The notes under the pieces are model-generated. The model had not been told where the DNA came from. It did no database searches and was given only the letters and a program-made list of their open reading frames with translations. Below, piece by piece: positions 44,687-54,140 of a stretch of DNA of 64,000 bases; positions within the stretch are counted from its first letter, which is position 1, and each line of letters opens with the position of its first letter. Made by a program: the position numbers and the translations under genes. The DNA comes from Streptomyces sp. CB03234 (lineage in GTDB: Bacteria; Actinomycetota; Actinomycetes; Streptomycetales; Streptomycetaceae): positions 560,169 to 624,168 of the forward strand of contig NZ_LIYH01000001.1 of the NCBI RefSeq assembly GCF_001905885.1. Reading direction: 5' to 3'.

Positions 44687-46533
44687 GTACGTCACCGAGC
44701 CGCGCCCCCGAACGCCGTGGCCCGGCCGTCCAGCAACGAGGCCCCGGCCTCAGCCCCCCATCCCTCGAACGGTCCCTGGACTTCCGCCGCTCCGGGCTCA
44801 GGCTCCTCAAGACCCTCGCCCCCGAACGCCACCGCGTCCTCGGCGTCCTCGCCGCCGGCACCGCCGCCGTCGCCCTGGCCGTCACGTCCCCGAAGATCCT
44901 CGGCCACGCCACCGACCTCGTCGTCACCGGTGCGGCAAGCCCCGCCGGCGTCGACTTCCGGGCCGTCGGCCAGGCCCTCGCCGCCGCCCTCGGGGTGGTC
45001 GCCGCCTCCGCCGCCCTCACCTGGGTCCAGCTGCGGCTCGCGATGACCGTCGTCCAGCGCACCGGCCACCGGCTGCGCGAGCGGGCCCAGGCGAAACTGG
45101 CGCGGCTGCCGCTCGCGTACTTCGACAAGCAGCCGCGCGGCGAGATCCTCAGCCGTGCCACCAACGACATCGACAACATCACCCAGACCATGCAGCAGGC
45201 CTTCGGCCAGATGGTGCGGGCCCTGCTCACCATCGTGGGCGTGCTGGCCATGATGTTCTGGATCTCGCCCCTGCTGGCGCTGATCGCCCTCGCGACCGTC
45301 CCCGTCTCCGTCGTCGTCGCCACCCTCATCGGCAAGCGCGCCCAGCCGCAGTTCGTCCGGCAGTGGTCCGTCACCGGCAGGCTCAACGCCCACGTGGAGG
45401 AGATGTACACCGGCCACGCCGAAGTCCTCGTCTTCGGCCGCAAGCAGCAGGCCGTCGACGCCTTCGACGAGCTGGGCGAGCAGCTGTACGTGTCGAGCTT
45501 CCGCGCCCAGTTCATCTCCGGGTTCATCCAGCCCGCGATGACCTTCGTCGGCAACCTCAACTACGTACTGATCGCGGTGGTCGGCGGGCTGCGGGTGGCG
45601 TCCGGGACGCTGTCCGTCGGAGACGTCCAGGCCTTCGTCCAGTACTCGTACGAGTTCAACGGCCCCATCACCCAGGTCGCCGCCATGGCCAACCTCCTCC
45701 AGTCGGGCGTCGCCTCCGCCGAGCGGGTCTTCGACCTGCTGGACGCGGAGGAGGAGGAACAGGGACCGGCCCCTTCGACACGTGCACGGAAGCGGGAGGG
45801 CCGGGTCTCCTTCGAGAACGTCGCCTTCCGCTACGAGCCGGGAACGCCCCTCATCGAGGACCTGTCGCTCACGGTCGAACCCGGCCGGACCGTCGCGATC
45901 GTCGGCCCGACCGGCGCCGGGAAGACCACGCTCGTCAACCTGCTGATGCGGTTCTACGAAACGACCGGCGGCCGCATCCTCCTCGACGGCGCCGACATCT
46001 CCACCATGTCGCGCGACGAACTGCGCTCCGGCATCGGCATGGTCCTCCAGGACACCTGGCTGTTCGGCGGCACGATCGCCGACAACATCGCGTACGGGGT
46101 GCCCGGCGAGGTGCCGCGCGAGCGGATCGTCGAGGCGGCCATGGCCACCCACGCCGACCGGTTCGTCCGTACGCTCCCCGACGGCTACGACACGGTGATC
46201 GAGGACGGCGGGGAGGGCCTCAGCGCGGGCGAGAAGCAACTCCTCACCATCGCCCGGGCCTTCCTCACCGAGCCCTCGATCCTCGTCCTCGACGAGGCGA
46301 CCAGCTCCGTCGACACCCGCACCGAAGTGCTGATCCAGCGCGCCATGTCGTCGCTGCGCCAGGGGCGGACGTCGTTCGTGATCGCGCACCGGCTCTCCAC
46401 CATCCGGGACGCCGACGTCATCCTGGTGATGGAGGCGGGCCGCATCGTCGAGCAGGGCACGCACGACGAGCTGCTGGCGGCCGGGGGTGCGTACGCTCGG
46501 CTGTACGCGGCGCAGTTCGCCGCCGTGGCGTGA
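44683..46533 (+). CDS. Heterodimeric ABC exporter, catalytic subunit
   Basis: Half-transporter of 616 residues. Six membrane helices follow an 80-residue cytoplasmic N-terminus. The ATPase domain has Walker A GPTGAGKTTL, a proper Walker B with catalytic Glu (LVLDEATSSVD) and switch His (FVIAHRLST), but a changed signature GLSAGEKQL. It therefore complements the preceding subunit: one good ATP site and one degenerate site per dimer. ATG 44683 overlaps the previous stop and has GAGGAGG upstream. Between subunits the membrane part has the FERS-type block GRLNAHVEEMYTGHAEV. Confidence 0.93.
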   Translation: MSTSPSRAPERRGPAVQQRGPGLSPPSLERSLDFRRSGLRLLKTLAPERHRVLGVLAAGTAAVALAVTSPKILGHATDLVVTGAASPAGVDFRAVGQALAAALGVVAASAALTWVQLRLAMTVVQRTGHRLRERAQAKLARLPLAYFDKQPRGEILSRATNDIDNITQTMQQAFGQMVRALLTIVGVLAMMFWISPLLALIALATVPVSVVVATLIGKRAQPQFVRQWSVTGRLNAHVEEMYTGHAEVLVFGRKQQAVDAFDELGEQLYVSSFRAQFISGFIQPAMTFVGNLNYVLIAVVGGLRVASGTLSVGDVQAFVQYSYEFNGPITQVAAMANLLQSGVASAERVFDLLDAEEEEQGPAPSTRARKREGRVSFENVAFRYEPGTPLIEDLSLTVEPGRTVAIVGPTGAGKTTLVNLLMRFYETTGGRILLDGADISTMSRDELRSGIGMVLQDTWLFGGTIADNIAYGVPGEVPRERIVEAAMATHADRFVRTLPDGYDTVIEDGGEGLSAGEKQLLTIARAFLTEPSILVLDEATSSVDTRTEVLIQRAMSSLRQGRTSFVIAHRLSTIRDADVILVMEAGRIVEQGTHDELLAAGGAYARLYAAQFAAVA

Positions 46534-46557
46534 CGACGACAGGCGGAGGAGAGAGAC

Positions 46558-46881
46558 GTGACGCTGGCCCTGACCGTACTGACCACGACCGACAGCGCCG
46601 ACAAGGCCCAGGAGCTGGCCCGTGGCGCGGTGGAGGCGCGGCTCGCCGCCTGCGCGCAGGTCTCCGGCCCCGTCACCTCCGTCTACCACTGGCAGAACGC
46701 CATCGAGACCAGCCAGGAGTGGCAGGTGTTCTTCAAGACGACGGAGGCCTGCTACGGCGCGCTGGAGGCGCACATCACCGCGACGCACGACTACGACACG
46801 CCCGAGATCATCGCCACCCCGGTGGTCCGGGGCAGCGCGGCGTACCTGGCGTGGCTCCAGCAGGAGACGTCGGCGCGATGA
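46558..46881 (+). CDS. cutA: CutA divalent-cation tolerance protein
   Basis: A 107-residue CutA1 protein, a small trimeric cytoplasmic protein. VLTTTDSADKAQELARGAVE, RLAACAQVSGPVTSVYHWQN and YDTPEIIATPVVRGSAAYLA (with the metal-associated Cys) match the family throughout. GTG 46558 follows GGAGGAGAGA. The function in bacteria is debated beyond copper tolerance. It follows the exporter operon by 24 bases, with the next gene overlapping its stop. Confidence 0.93.
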   Translation: MTLALTVLTTTDSADKAQELARGAVEARLAACAQVSGPVTSVYHWQNAIETSQEWQVFFKTTEACYGALEAHITATHDYDTPEIIATPVVRGSAAYLAWLQQETSAR

Positions 46882-47288
46882 GGGAACTGCCGTTCTTCGT
46901 GTACGGGACGCTGCGCCCCGGCGAGTACAACCACGACCTGTTCCTGCGCGGCCGTACGGCGGCGGAGGAACCGGCCCGGCTGGCGGGCGCCCTGCTGTAC
47001 GAGGGGCCCGGCTACCCGTATCTCGTGCGAGGCGCGGGGGAGGTGGCGGGCGAGCTGATCAGCGCCGCGCCGGGCGGGTACGAGGCCCTCGTCTCCGTAC
47101 TGGACCGCCTGGAGCACGGGTACGAGCGGCAGGTGTGCGAGGTGGTGCGGGTACGGGACGGGGCGATGGTCCGGGCGTGGGTGTACGTCGCCACGCCCGC
47201 CGTCCGGCTGGGGGAGCCGATAGCGGGCGGGGACTGGCTCAGCCGGCGCCGGGACGTACGGCTTCCAGACGTACCGCGCACACCTTGA
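46878..47288 (+). CDS. Gamma-glutamylcyclotransferase-like protein
   Basis: A 136-residue protein. FFVYGTLRPGEYNHDL carries the conserved YGTLR, followed by AGELISAAPGGYEALVSVLD and RLEHGYERQVCEVVRVRDGA, where the catalytic acid of the family lies. Members release 5-oxoproline from gamma-glutamyl amides or act on related adducts. ATG 46878 overlaps the cutA stop (ATGA). Its last 50 bases overlap the convergent nasA gene. Confidence 0.9.
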   Translation: MRELPFFVYGTLRPGEYNHDLFLRGRTAAEEPARLAGALLYEGPGYPYLVRGAGEVAGELISAAPGGYEALVSVLDRLEHGYERQVCEVVRVRDGAMVRAWVYVATPAVRLGEPIAGGDWLSRRRDVRLPDVPRTP

Positions 47289-49335
47289 ACTCGGGCATCC
47301 GGGAAGTCGGGTCGAGCGCCGGGTTGGTGAGCGTGTTCGCCCGCCCCTCCCCGGCCCAGTGGAACGGCATGAACACCGTGTCCGGCCGGATGCCCGTGGT
47401 GATCCGCGCGGGCGCCACGGCCCGCCCCCGGCGCGACACCACCGCGACCGGCTCGCCCTCGGCGACGCCCAGCCGGTCGGCCAGGCGCGGGTGCAGCTCC
47501 ACGAACGGCCCGGGCGCGGCGGCGTTCAGCTCGGCGACGCGCCGGGTCTGGGCGCCCGACTGGTACTGCGACACCACCCGCCCGGTCGTCAGCACCACCG
47601 GGTACTCCTCGTCCGTCTCCTCGCCCGCCGCCCGGTGCGTGACCGGCACGAACCGCGCCCGTCCGTCGGGTGTGGCGAACCGCTCCAGGAACAGCCGGGG
47701 CGTACCGGGGTGGTCGGGCTCGGGGCACGGCCAGAAGACGCCGTCCTCCTCCGCGATGCGGCGGTAGGTGATGCCCGCGTAGTCGGCGGGGCCACCGGCC
47801 GAGGCGCGGCGCAGCTCGTCGAAGACCTCCTCCGGGTCGGTGGGGAAGCCCTTCTCCCACCCGAGCAGCCCGGCCAGCGCGTGCATCACCTCCAGGTCGC
47901 TCCGTACGTGCGCGGGCGGCGTGATGGCCCGGCGGCGCAGCAGGACGCGGCCTTCGAGGTTGGTGAGGGTGCCGGTCTCCTCCGCCCACTGGGTGACGGG
48001 CAGGACGACGTCGGCGAGCGCGGCGGTCTCGGACAGGACGACGTCCGCGACGGCCAGGAAGTCCAGGGACTCGATCCGCTCCTGGATGTGTGCGGCGCGC
48101 GGCGCGGACACGACCGGGTTGGAGCCCATCAGCAGCAGGGCCTTGATGTCGGTGCCGAGCGCGTCGAGGAGTTCGTATGCGCTGCGCCCCGGCCCCGGGA
48201 GGGTGTCGGGGTCGACGCCCCAGACGCCGGCGACGTGCGCGCGGGCGGCGGGGTCGTCGAGCTTGCGGTAGCCGGGCAGCTGGTCGGCCTTCTGCCCGTG
48301 CTCGCGCCCGCCCTGCCCGTTGCCCTGCCCGGTCAGGCAGCCGTACCCGGACAGGGGCCGGCCGGCGCGGCCGGTGGCCAGGCACAGGTTGATCCAGGCG
48401 CCTACGGTGTCGGTGCCCTTGGACTGCTGCTCGGGCCCGCGCGCGGTCAGCACCATCGCGTTCTCGGGCTCGCAGAACATCCGTACCGCCTCCCGCAGCT
48501 GCGGCACGGGTACGCCTGTGATGCGCTCGACGAGCGCGGGCCAGTGGGACATGGCGGCGGCGCGGGCGTCGGCCCAGCCGGCCGTACGGCCGGCGATGAA
48601 CTCCTCGTCCGTCCGCCCCTCCGCCACGACCAGGTGCAGCAGCCCGAGCGCGAGCGCCAGGTCGGTGCCGGGGCGGGGTGAGAGGTGCAGGTCGGCCTGC
48701 TCGGCGGTGCGGGTGCGGCGGGGGTCGACGACGATGAGCCTGCCGCCGTTCTCCTTCAGCTCGGTGAGGTACCGCAGCGCGGGGGGCATCGTCTCGGCCA
48801 GGTTCGACCCGACGAGGATCACGCAGCCGGTGCGGGGGATGTCCTCCAGCGGGAACGGCAGCCCCCGGTCGAGCCCGAAGGCGCGCTGGTGGGCGGCGGC
48901 GGCGGACGACATGCAGAACCGGCCGTTGTAGTCGATCTGCGACGTGCCCAGCACCAGCCGGGCGAACTTCCCCAGCGTGTACGCCTTCTCATTGGTGAGC
49001 CCGCCGCCGCCGAACACCCCGACGGCGTCGACCCCGTGCTTCTCCCTGGTGCCGCGCAACCCGTCGGCGACGGCACGCAGGGCCTCCTCCCAGGAGGCGG
49101 GTTCGAGCCTGCCTGTGGCGGGGCGTCGGACCAGGGGCCCGTCCAGCCTGACCCGGGAGGAGAGCACTGCGGGTGCGGTACGTCCCTTACCGCACAGGGC
49201 GCCCCGGTTGACGGGGAAGTCCGCGCGCTCCACCACCTCGACGCCGTCGCCGGCGGGCCGGAGGTTCATCCCGCACTGCAGGGCGCAGTACGGGCAGTGC
49301 GTGGGGGTGGTGGCGGTGAGCATGCCCCCGAGCAT
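47239..49335 (-). CDS. nasA: Assimilatory nitrate reductase, molybdopterin catalytic subunit
   Basis: Molybdopterin guanine dinucleotide enzyme of 698 residues reducing nitrate to nitrite. The N-terminal [4Fe-4S] site is CPYCALQCGMNL plus a further Cys in NRGALCGKGR. The cofactor domain includes FCMSSAAAAHQRAFGLDRGL, GCVILVGSNLAETMPP, LTGQGNGQGGREHGQKADQL and MGSNPVVSAP. The short length and lack of extra Fe-S segments fit the NasA/NarB assimilatory type. It needs an electron donor, possibly the reductase at 37-38 kb. A GlnR-like box precedes it. ATG 49323 is an alternative start. Confidence 0.93.
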   Translation of the reverse strand: MLGGMLTATTPTHCPYCALQCGMNLRPAGDGVEVVERADFPVNRGALCGKGRTAPAVLSSRVRLDGPLVRRPATGRLEPASWEEALRAVADGLRGTREKHGVDAVGVFGGGGLTNEKAYTLGKFARLVLGTSQIDYNGRFCMSSAAAAHQRAFGLDRGLPFPLEDIPRTGCVILVGSNLAETMPPALRYLTELKENGGRLIVVDPRRTRTAEQADLHLSPRPGTDLALALGLLHLVVAEGRTDEEFIAGRTAGWADARAAAMSHWPALVERITGVPVPQLREAVRMFCEPENAMVLTARGPEQQSKGTDTVGAWINLCLATGRAGRPLSGYGCLTGQGNGQGGREHGQKADQLPGYRKLDDPAARAHVAGVWGVDPDTLPGPGRSAYELLDALGTDIKALLLMGSNPVVSAPRAAHIQERIESLDFLAVADVVLSETAALADVVLPVTQWAEETGTLTNLEGRVLLRRRAITPPAHVRSDLEVMHALAGLLGWEKGFPTDPEEVFDELRRASAGGPADYAGITYRRIAEEDGVFWPCPEPDHPGTPRLFLERFATPDGRARFVPVTHRAAGEETDEEYPVVLTTGRVVSQYQSGAQTRRVAELNAAAPGPFVELHPRLADRLGVAEGEPVAVVSRRGRAVAPARITTGIRPDTVFMPFHWAGEGRANTLTNPALDPTSRMPEFKVCAVRLEAVRPGAG

Positions 49336-49346
49336 GCGACGCGCGT

Positions 49347-49384
49347 GTTACGGCCACCGACACGGCGCATTACATACCCGGTAC
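49347..49384 (-). promoter_or_regulatory. Candidate GlnR box upstream of nasA
   Basis: GTTAC-n6-CGACA-n6-ATTAC-n6-GGTAC on the + strand keeps the GlnR spacing with two good gTnAC-type pentamers 22 bases apart; the GAAAC-type positions are poor. It lies 12-49 bases before the nasA start. Control of nasA by GlnR is known in Streptomyces; the site is inferred. Confidence 0.45.
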
Positions 49385-49465
49385 GGCGGGCTCCGCCCAG
49401 ACAGGCCGTAACGGTGAGGGCCCATGCCCCCCGCTTGGGCGGCCCAGGCGCAGGGGGCGGCCCGG

Positions 49466-50146
49466 TCACCGCCGCAGTGCCTCCGCCACGCCCTTTTCCT
49501 CCCGGCCCAGGAACGTCGGGTCCGGTTTCAGGGCCGCGTCCAGCGCCGCCTTCCCGGCCGCCACCAGCTCCCGGGCCCCGCCGTAGTACCAGACCGAGTC
49601 GCGCGGCTCGTCGACCCCGACGCCGTACGCGTCGATGCCCGCCGCCTGGCAGAGCGCGACCGCGCGGCGGATGTGGAAGCCCTGGGTCACCAGCACCGCC
49701 TGGTCGACGCCGAAGATCCTCTTCGCGCGGACGCACGAGTCCCAGGTGTCGAAGCCCGCGTAGTCGCTGACGATCCGCCCGTCCGGTACGCCCCGCTCCC
49801 TCAGGTACACGCGCATGGCGTCGGGCTCGTCGTACTCGGCGCGGCTGTTGTCCCCGGTGACCAGGACGACCCTGACCTTGCCGTCCCGGTACAGCGCGGC
49901 GGCGGTGTCGAGCCGGTGCGCCAGGTACGGGGTCGGGCGGCCCTTCCACAGGCCGGCCCCGAAGACGACGGCGACGTCCCGCGCGGGCACGTCCGCCGTC
50001 GTACGCAGCCGGCTGTCGGCGACGGCGTGCATCCAGGTCGCGGGCGTGAGCGCCAGGACGCACCCGAGCATGGCGCCCTGCACCAGCCGCCGCTTCCCCC
50101 GCCGGTCCGCCGGCCACTTCAGCCGCCGTATGCCTCTCGTGGACAT
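49466..50146 (-). CDS. SanA/YdcF-family membrane protein
   Basis: A 226-residue protein with one N-terminal membrane anchor (LVQGAMLGCVLALTPATWMH) and an exported DUF218 domain: DVAVVFGAGLWKGRPTPYLA, HRLDTAAALYRDGKVRVVLV, TGDNSRAEYDEPDAMRVYLR and VTQGFHIRRAVALCQAAGID. The family includes SanA, linked to envelope barrier function and vancomycin exclusion in enterobacteria; its biochemical activity is unknown. It lies 130 bases downstream of nasA and separate in function. Confidence 0.9.
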   Translation of the reverse strand: MSTRGIRRLKWPADRRGKRRLVQGAMLGCVLALTPATWMHAVADSRLRTTADVPARDVAVVFGAGLWKGRPTPYLAHRLDTAAALYRDGKVRVVLVTGDNSRAEYDEPDAMRVYLRERGVPDGRIVSDYAGFDTWDSCVRAKRIFGVDQAVLVTQGFHIRRAVALCQAAGIDAYGVGVDEPRDSVWYYGGARELVAAGKAALDAALKPDPTFLGREEKGVAEALRR

Positions 50147-50189
50147 CCCCCACCTCCGTCTCTTCCGACGCGGCAGCGGCCCGCCCGGT

Positions 50190-50903
50190 TCACTGCGGCA
50201 CGTGTGATCTCGACGGCGGCCGGCCCCCGTACAGGAGGGCGGCGAGCCCCGCGCCCAGGAGACCGCCGAGGAGCTGGGCGGCGATGAAGCCCGGCATCGA
50301 GGCGGGCGCGATACCGGTGAACGAGTCGGTGAGGGACCGGCCGACCGTCGCGGCCGGGTTCGCGAACGAGCTGGAGGAGGTGAACCAGATCGCGGCGGCG
50401 ATGTACGCGGCGACCGCGACCGGCGCGAGCTGGGCGCGCCCGATGCGGTCCAGGCCCTGGATGAGGAGCACCAGGCCGGCCGTGGCGACGGTCTCGCCGA
50501 GCAGCAGGTGCCCGTCGGACCGCACCTGCGTGGACCAGCTGCCGGGGGCCCGCCCGAACATGGCTTCCGCGAGCAGGGCGCCCGAGACCGCCCCGGCCAG
50601 CTGGGCGGTGATGTAGAGGGCGACTTCCCGGCCGGTCAGGCCGTCGCGGGAGCGCCGCCCGGTCCACCAGACGGAGAGGGTGACGACCGGGTTGAGGTGG
50701 GCTCCGGAGACCGGGGCGAACAGGGCGATGACGAGCCCGAGCCCGATCGCCGAGGCCAGTGAGTTGGCCAGTAGCTGTACCCCGACGTCGTGGCTGAGGC
50801 CGGTGGCCTGGATGCCCGAGCCGATGATGACCGCCACGAGCGCCCCGGTGCCGACGAGTTCCGCGACAGCGCGGCGTGGCAGCGCCCTCTGCGTACCACC
50901 CAT
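50190..50903 (-). CDS. Aquaporin / MIP-family channel
   Basis: Channel protein of 237 residues with six membrane helices and two half-helix loops: AHLNPVVTLS (NPV in place of NPA) near 68 and SSFANPAATVGRSLTDSF with canonical NPA near 190. The first-loop change and the small-residue selectivity region suggest an aquaglyceroporin or metalloid channel rather than a strict water pore (inference). ATG 50903 follows GGAAGTGGGGG. The upstream 90 bases are AT-richer and serve as promoter between this gene and the divergent one. Confidence 0.9.
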   Translation of the reverse strand: MGGTQRALPRRAVAELVGTGALVAVIIGSGIQATGLSHDVGVQLLANSLASAIGLGLVIALFAPVSGAHLNPVVTLSVWWTGRRSRDGLTGREVALYITAQLAGAVSGALLAEAMFGRAPGSWSTQVRSDGHLLLGETVATAGLVLLIQGLDRIGRAQLAPVAVAAYIAAAIWFTSSSSFANPAATVGRSLTDSFTGIAPASMPGFIAAQLLGGLLGAGLAALLYGGRPPSRSHVPQ

Positions 50904-50999
50904 GAAACCCCCACTTCCTTCCAGCGGAAAACATCTTCCACGTTTCGAAAAGAATGTAGCGGGTAAAAGAGATCGTTCTCTGCCCCACGCCCTGGCACG

Positions 51000-51713
51000 A
51001 TGCCCCGTGTGACCACATCCGGCCCCTGGGCCCGGGCAGCCGCCCGCAACAACGCCGAGTGGTGCGCCGCCCTGTGCCGCGCCCACGGCCTGGGCGCCGG
51101 TACGTTCGGCGACCGCGCCTGGACGCACCCGCGCCGGACGCCGCCGTACTACCCGGACGCGGTCACCCTCGTACCGGGCGCCGCCGCGCACGAGGTACTC
51201 GACCGCATCGACCGGAGCGCGCCGGGCTGCTCCGTCAAGGACAGCTTCGCCACCCTCGACCTCACCGGGCACGGCTTCGAGCCGCTCTTCGACGCCCAGT
51301 GGATCCACCGCCCCGCCGGCGCGCCCGCCCCGCAGCCCGAGGGCGCCGCACCCTGGGCGCCCGTGCGGACCGCCGCCGGACTCACCGCCTGGGAAACCGC
51401 CTGGAGCGGCGGTGACGACCCCCTCGGCCTCTTCCGCCCCGCACTCCTGGCCGACCCGGCGACCACCGTGCTCGCGGGCCGCGCGCCGGACGGCCGCATC
51501 GTCGCCGGGGCGGTCGTCAGCCACAGCACCGGCATGAACGGTGTGTCCAACCTCTTCGGCACCGACCCCTGGCCCGGCTGCCTCGCCGCCCTCGCCCGCC
51601 GCCACCCCGGCACCCCGGTCGTCGGCTACGAGCACGGCGACGACCTGGCCGCCGCCCTCCGCCACGGCTTCACGGCCACCGGCACCCTCCGTATCTGGGT
51701 CTCCCGCGCCTGA
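51000..51713 (+). CDS. GNAT-like protein, function unknown
   Basis: A 237-residue protein. The N-terminal half is helical and Trp/His-rich (ARNNAEWCAALCRAHGLGAG); the C-terminal half looks like an acetyltransferase fold (AAGLTAWETAWSGG, VLAGRAPDGRIVAGAVVSHS, VVGYEHGDDLAAALRHGFTA, TGTLRIWV). The GNAT acetyl-CoA loop is not clearly kept, so activity is doubtful. Similar proteins are common in Streptomyces without a known role. GTG 51009 is an alternative start. The gene diverges from the aquaporin. Confidence 0.75.
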   Translation: MPRVTTSGPWARAAARNNAEWCAALCRAHGLGAGTFGDRAWTHPRRTPPYYPDAVTLVPGAAAHEVLDRIDRSAPGCSVKDSFATLDLTGHGFEPLFDAQWIHRPAGAPAPQPEGAAPWAPVRTAAGLTAWETAWSGGDDPLGLFRPALLADPATTVLAGRAPDGRIVAGAVVSHSTGMNGVSNLFGTDPWPGCLAALARRHPGTPVVGYEHGDDLAAALRHGFTATGTLRIWVSRA

Positions 51714-51793
51714 GCCACCTCCGGTGAGCCGGTGGAAAACACCCGTCACCCCCGCGCAACGACCCGGCAACACCCACCCGCCACCATCGGTTC

Positions 51794-52693
51794 ATGACGC
51801 AGCCGGCCGATCCCCGCGAGCCCCGAACCCTCGACGTCACCGCCGGCACCGCCCAGCTGCTCACCCGCATCACCTCCCAGCTGGGCACCCAGCTGACCCG
51901 TCTCCACCTCAACGCAGCGAACGGAACGCGCAGGCCCATGAGCACACCCCACCTGCCCACCCTCGTCGCCGTCGCCCACGGCAGCCGCGACCCCCGCGCG
52001 CTCACCACCGTGAACGCCCTGCTCGACCGGGTCCGCGAACTCCGGCCAAGCCTGCCCGTCCGGCTCGGCCACATCGAACTGAACGCCCCGCTGCTCGACC
52101 ACACCCTCGCCGGCCTGGACGGCGGCGACGCCGTCCTCGTACCCCTCCTCCTCAGCCGCGGCTACCACGTCAAGCACGACCTGCCCGGCGCCGCCGCCAC
52201 CGCACCCCACCTGCGCGTGCGCGTCGCCGCCCCGCTCGGCCCCCACCCCCTGCTCGTCGAAGCGCTCCACGCCCGGCTCACCGAAGCCGGCTGGCGCACC
52301 GCGCACGGCACCAGCCGCTCCACCGGCGTCGTCCTCGCCGCCGCCGGATCCCGCGACCCCGACTCGGCCGCCGACACCCGCCGTACCGCCGGGCTGCTCA
52401 GCGAACGCCTCGGCGGCGTGCCCGTCGTCCCCGCGTACGCCTCCGCCGCCTCGCCCACCGTCCCCGAAGCCGTCCGCGCGCTCACCGCCCGAGGCCGCCA
52501 CCGCATAGCCGTCGCCTCCTACTTCACCGCCCCCGGCCTGTTCGCCACCCGCAGCGCGGCCGCCGCCCCCTGGCTCGCCGCCGCGCCCCTCGGCGCCCAC
52601 GCCGCCCTCGCCCGACTCGTGCTCCACCGCTACGACCAGGCCCTCACCACCACCCCCGTCCCGGCCGGCTCCTCCCAACTGGTCCCCGCCTGA
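51794..52693 (+). CDS. Sirohydrochlorin chelatase (CbiX/SirB-like)
   Basis: Protein of 299 residues with two tandem CbiX-type repeats. The first repeat is [20 protein letters not shown] and [20 protein letters not shown] with the metal-binding His pair. The second, diverged repeat begins [20 protein letters not shown]. The family inserts iron (or cobalt) into sirohydrochlorin; next to nasA and nirB it most likely makes siroheme for nitrite reductase. ATG 51938, which opens [15 protein letters not shown], may be the true start, because the first 48 residues have no relatives I recognise. Confidence 0.88.
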   Translation: MTQPADPREPRTLDVTAGTAQLLTRITSQLGTQLTRLHLNAANGTRRPMSTPHLPTLVAVAHGSRDPRALTTVNALLDRVRELRPSLPVRLGHIELNAPLLDHTLAGLDGGDAVLVPLLLSRGYHVKHDLPGAAATAPHLRVRVAAPLGPHPLLVEALHARLTEAGWRTAHGTSRSTGVVLAAAGSRDPDSAADTRRTAGLLSERLGGVPVVPAYASAASPTVPEAVRALTARGRHRIAVASYFTAPGLFATRSAAAAPWLAAAPLGAHAALARLVLHRYDQALTTTPVPAGSSQLVPA

Positions 52694-52730
52694 CCGGTTC
52701 ACTGTCAGTCCCTGCGGTTACCTTCAGTGC

Positions 52731-54032
52731 ATGAACGGCATGGACGGCAACGGCATGGACGGTACGTACGACGAGGCGGCCACCGAGCGCTGGGCCCCCG
52801 AGCCCGACAAGCGCCCGGGCCGCACCGCGTTCCAGCGGGACCGCGCACGCGTGCTGCACTCGGGCGCGCTGCGGCGGCTGGCCGGCAAGACCCAGGTCGT
52901 CACCCCCGGCTCCCGCAGTCACGCCTGGGACCCCAGTCCACGCACCCGGCTCACCCACTCCCTGGAGTGCGCCCAGGTCGGCAGGGAGCTGGGCGCCGCC
53001 CTCGGCTGCGACCCCGACCTCGTCGAGGCCGCCTGCCTCTCGCACGACATGGGCCACCCGCCCTTCGGGCACAACGGCGAACAGGCCCTGAACGACTTCG
53101 CCAAGGACTGCGGCGGCTTCGAGGGCAACGCCCAGTCGCTGCGCCTGCTCACCCGCATCGAACCCAAGCGGTTCGTCCACGACGAGGCGTCCGGCGAGCT
53201 CGTCAGCGTCGGGCTCAACCTCACCCGCGCCGCACTCGACGCCGCCACCAAATACCCCTGGCCGCGCGGCGGCCACCCCACCGACCCCGACTCGCCCAAA
53301 TTCGGGGTGTACGAGGACGACCTGCCCGTCTTCGACTGGGTACGGCAGGGCGCCCCCGAGCACGGCCGGTGCTTCGAGGCCCAGGTCATGGACTGGTCCG
53401 ACGACGTCGCCTACTCCGTGCACGACTTCGAGGACGGCCTCCACGCCGGCCACGTCGACCCCAACCTCCTCCTCGCCGAACCGGAGCGCGCCGACATCTG
53501 GCGCGTCGCCATCGGGCGGTACGTGCCCGCAGGCACCGACCCCCAGGAGCTGGCCGACGCCCTGGACCGGCTCATGGAACAGGAGTGGTGGCCGCACGGC
53601 TACGACGGCACGGCCATCGCCCAGGCCCGCCTCAAGGACGCCACCAGCCAGCTCATCGGCCGCTTCTGCCTCGCCGCCGAGGCCGCCACCCGCCGGGCGT
53701 ACGGCACCGGCCGCCTCACCCGGTACGCCGCCGAACTGGTCGTACCGCGCGAGACCCGCACCGAGTGCGCGGTCCTCAAGGCCGTCGCCGACCGGTACGT
53801 GATGCAGCGCGCCGAGCAGGAGGCGCTGCGCGCCGACCAGCGCATCGTGCTCGCCGAGCTGGCCGAGGCGCTCACCGCCCGCGCGCCCGAGGGCCTGGAC
53901 CCGCAGTTCCGCGCGCTGTTCGACACGGCGCCCGACGACCGGGCCCGCAAGCGGGTGATCGTCGACCAGATCGCCTCGCTCACCGACGCCTCCGCCCGCA
54001 CCCTGCACTCCCGCCTCACCAGCCGCCGCTGA
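52731..54032 (+). CDS. dgt: Deoxyguanosinetriphosphate triphosphohydrolase
   Basis: HD-superfamily dNTPase of 433 residues cleaving dGTP to deoxyguanosine and triphosphate. Metal ligands are in [17 protein letters not shown] (His) and [20 protein letters not shown] (HD), with a further Asp in [18 protein letters not shown]. The N-terminal [20 protein letters not shown] is the family start. ATG 52731 is 37 bases after the chelatase gene. dgt beside dnaG is a usual actinobacterial arrangement. Confidence 0.95.
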   Translation: MNGMDGNGMDGTYDEAATERWAPEPDKRPGRTAFQRDRARVLHSGALRRLAGKTQVVTPGSRSHAWDPSPRTRLTHSLECAQVGRELGAALGCDPDLVEAACLSHDMGHPPFGHNGEQALNDFAKDCGGFEGNAQSLRLLTRIEPKRFVHDEASGELVSVGLNLTRAALDAATKYPWPRGGHPTDPDSPKFGVYEDDLPVFDWVRQGAPEHGRCFEAQVMDWSDDVAYSVHDFEDGLHAGHVDPNLLLAEPERADIWRVAIGRYVPAGTDPQELADALDRLMEQEWWPHGYDGTAIAQARLKDATSQLIGRFCLAAEAATRRAYGTGRLTRYAAELVVPRETRTECAVLKAVADRYVMQRAEQEALRADQRIVLAELAEALTARAPEGLDPQFRALFDTAPDDRARKRVIVDQIASLTDASARTLHSRLTSRR

Positions 54033-54140
54033 GCCCCTGCTCCGTGTCCTACGTCCTCTTCCAACATCACGCTCCGTACGGGACGCTGCTGGGGGATGGC
54101 GGCGTAGCGTGACAATCCCGGAACCTTCAGGAGGCAAGAA

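Noticed and set aside
45363..47288. 641-codon frame spanning the exporter, cutA and the cyclotransferase-like gene
   Set aside because: Only its last 136 codons are the real gamma-glutamylcyclotransferase-like gene; the rest is out of frame with the ABC and cutA genes and is compositionally biased.
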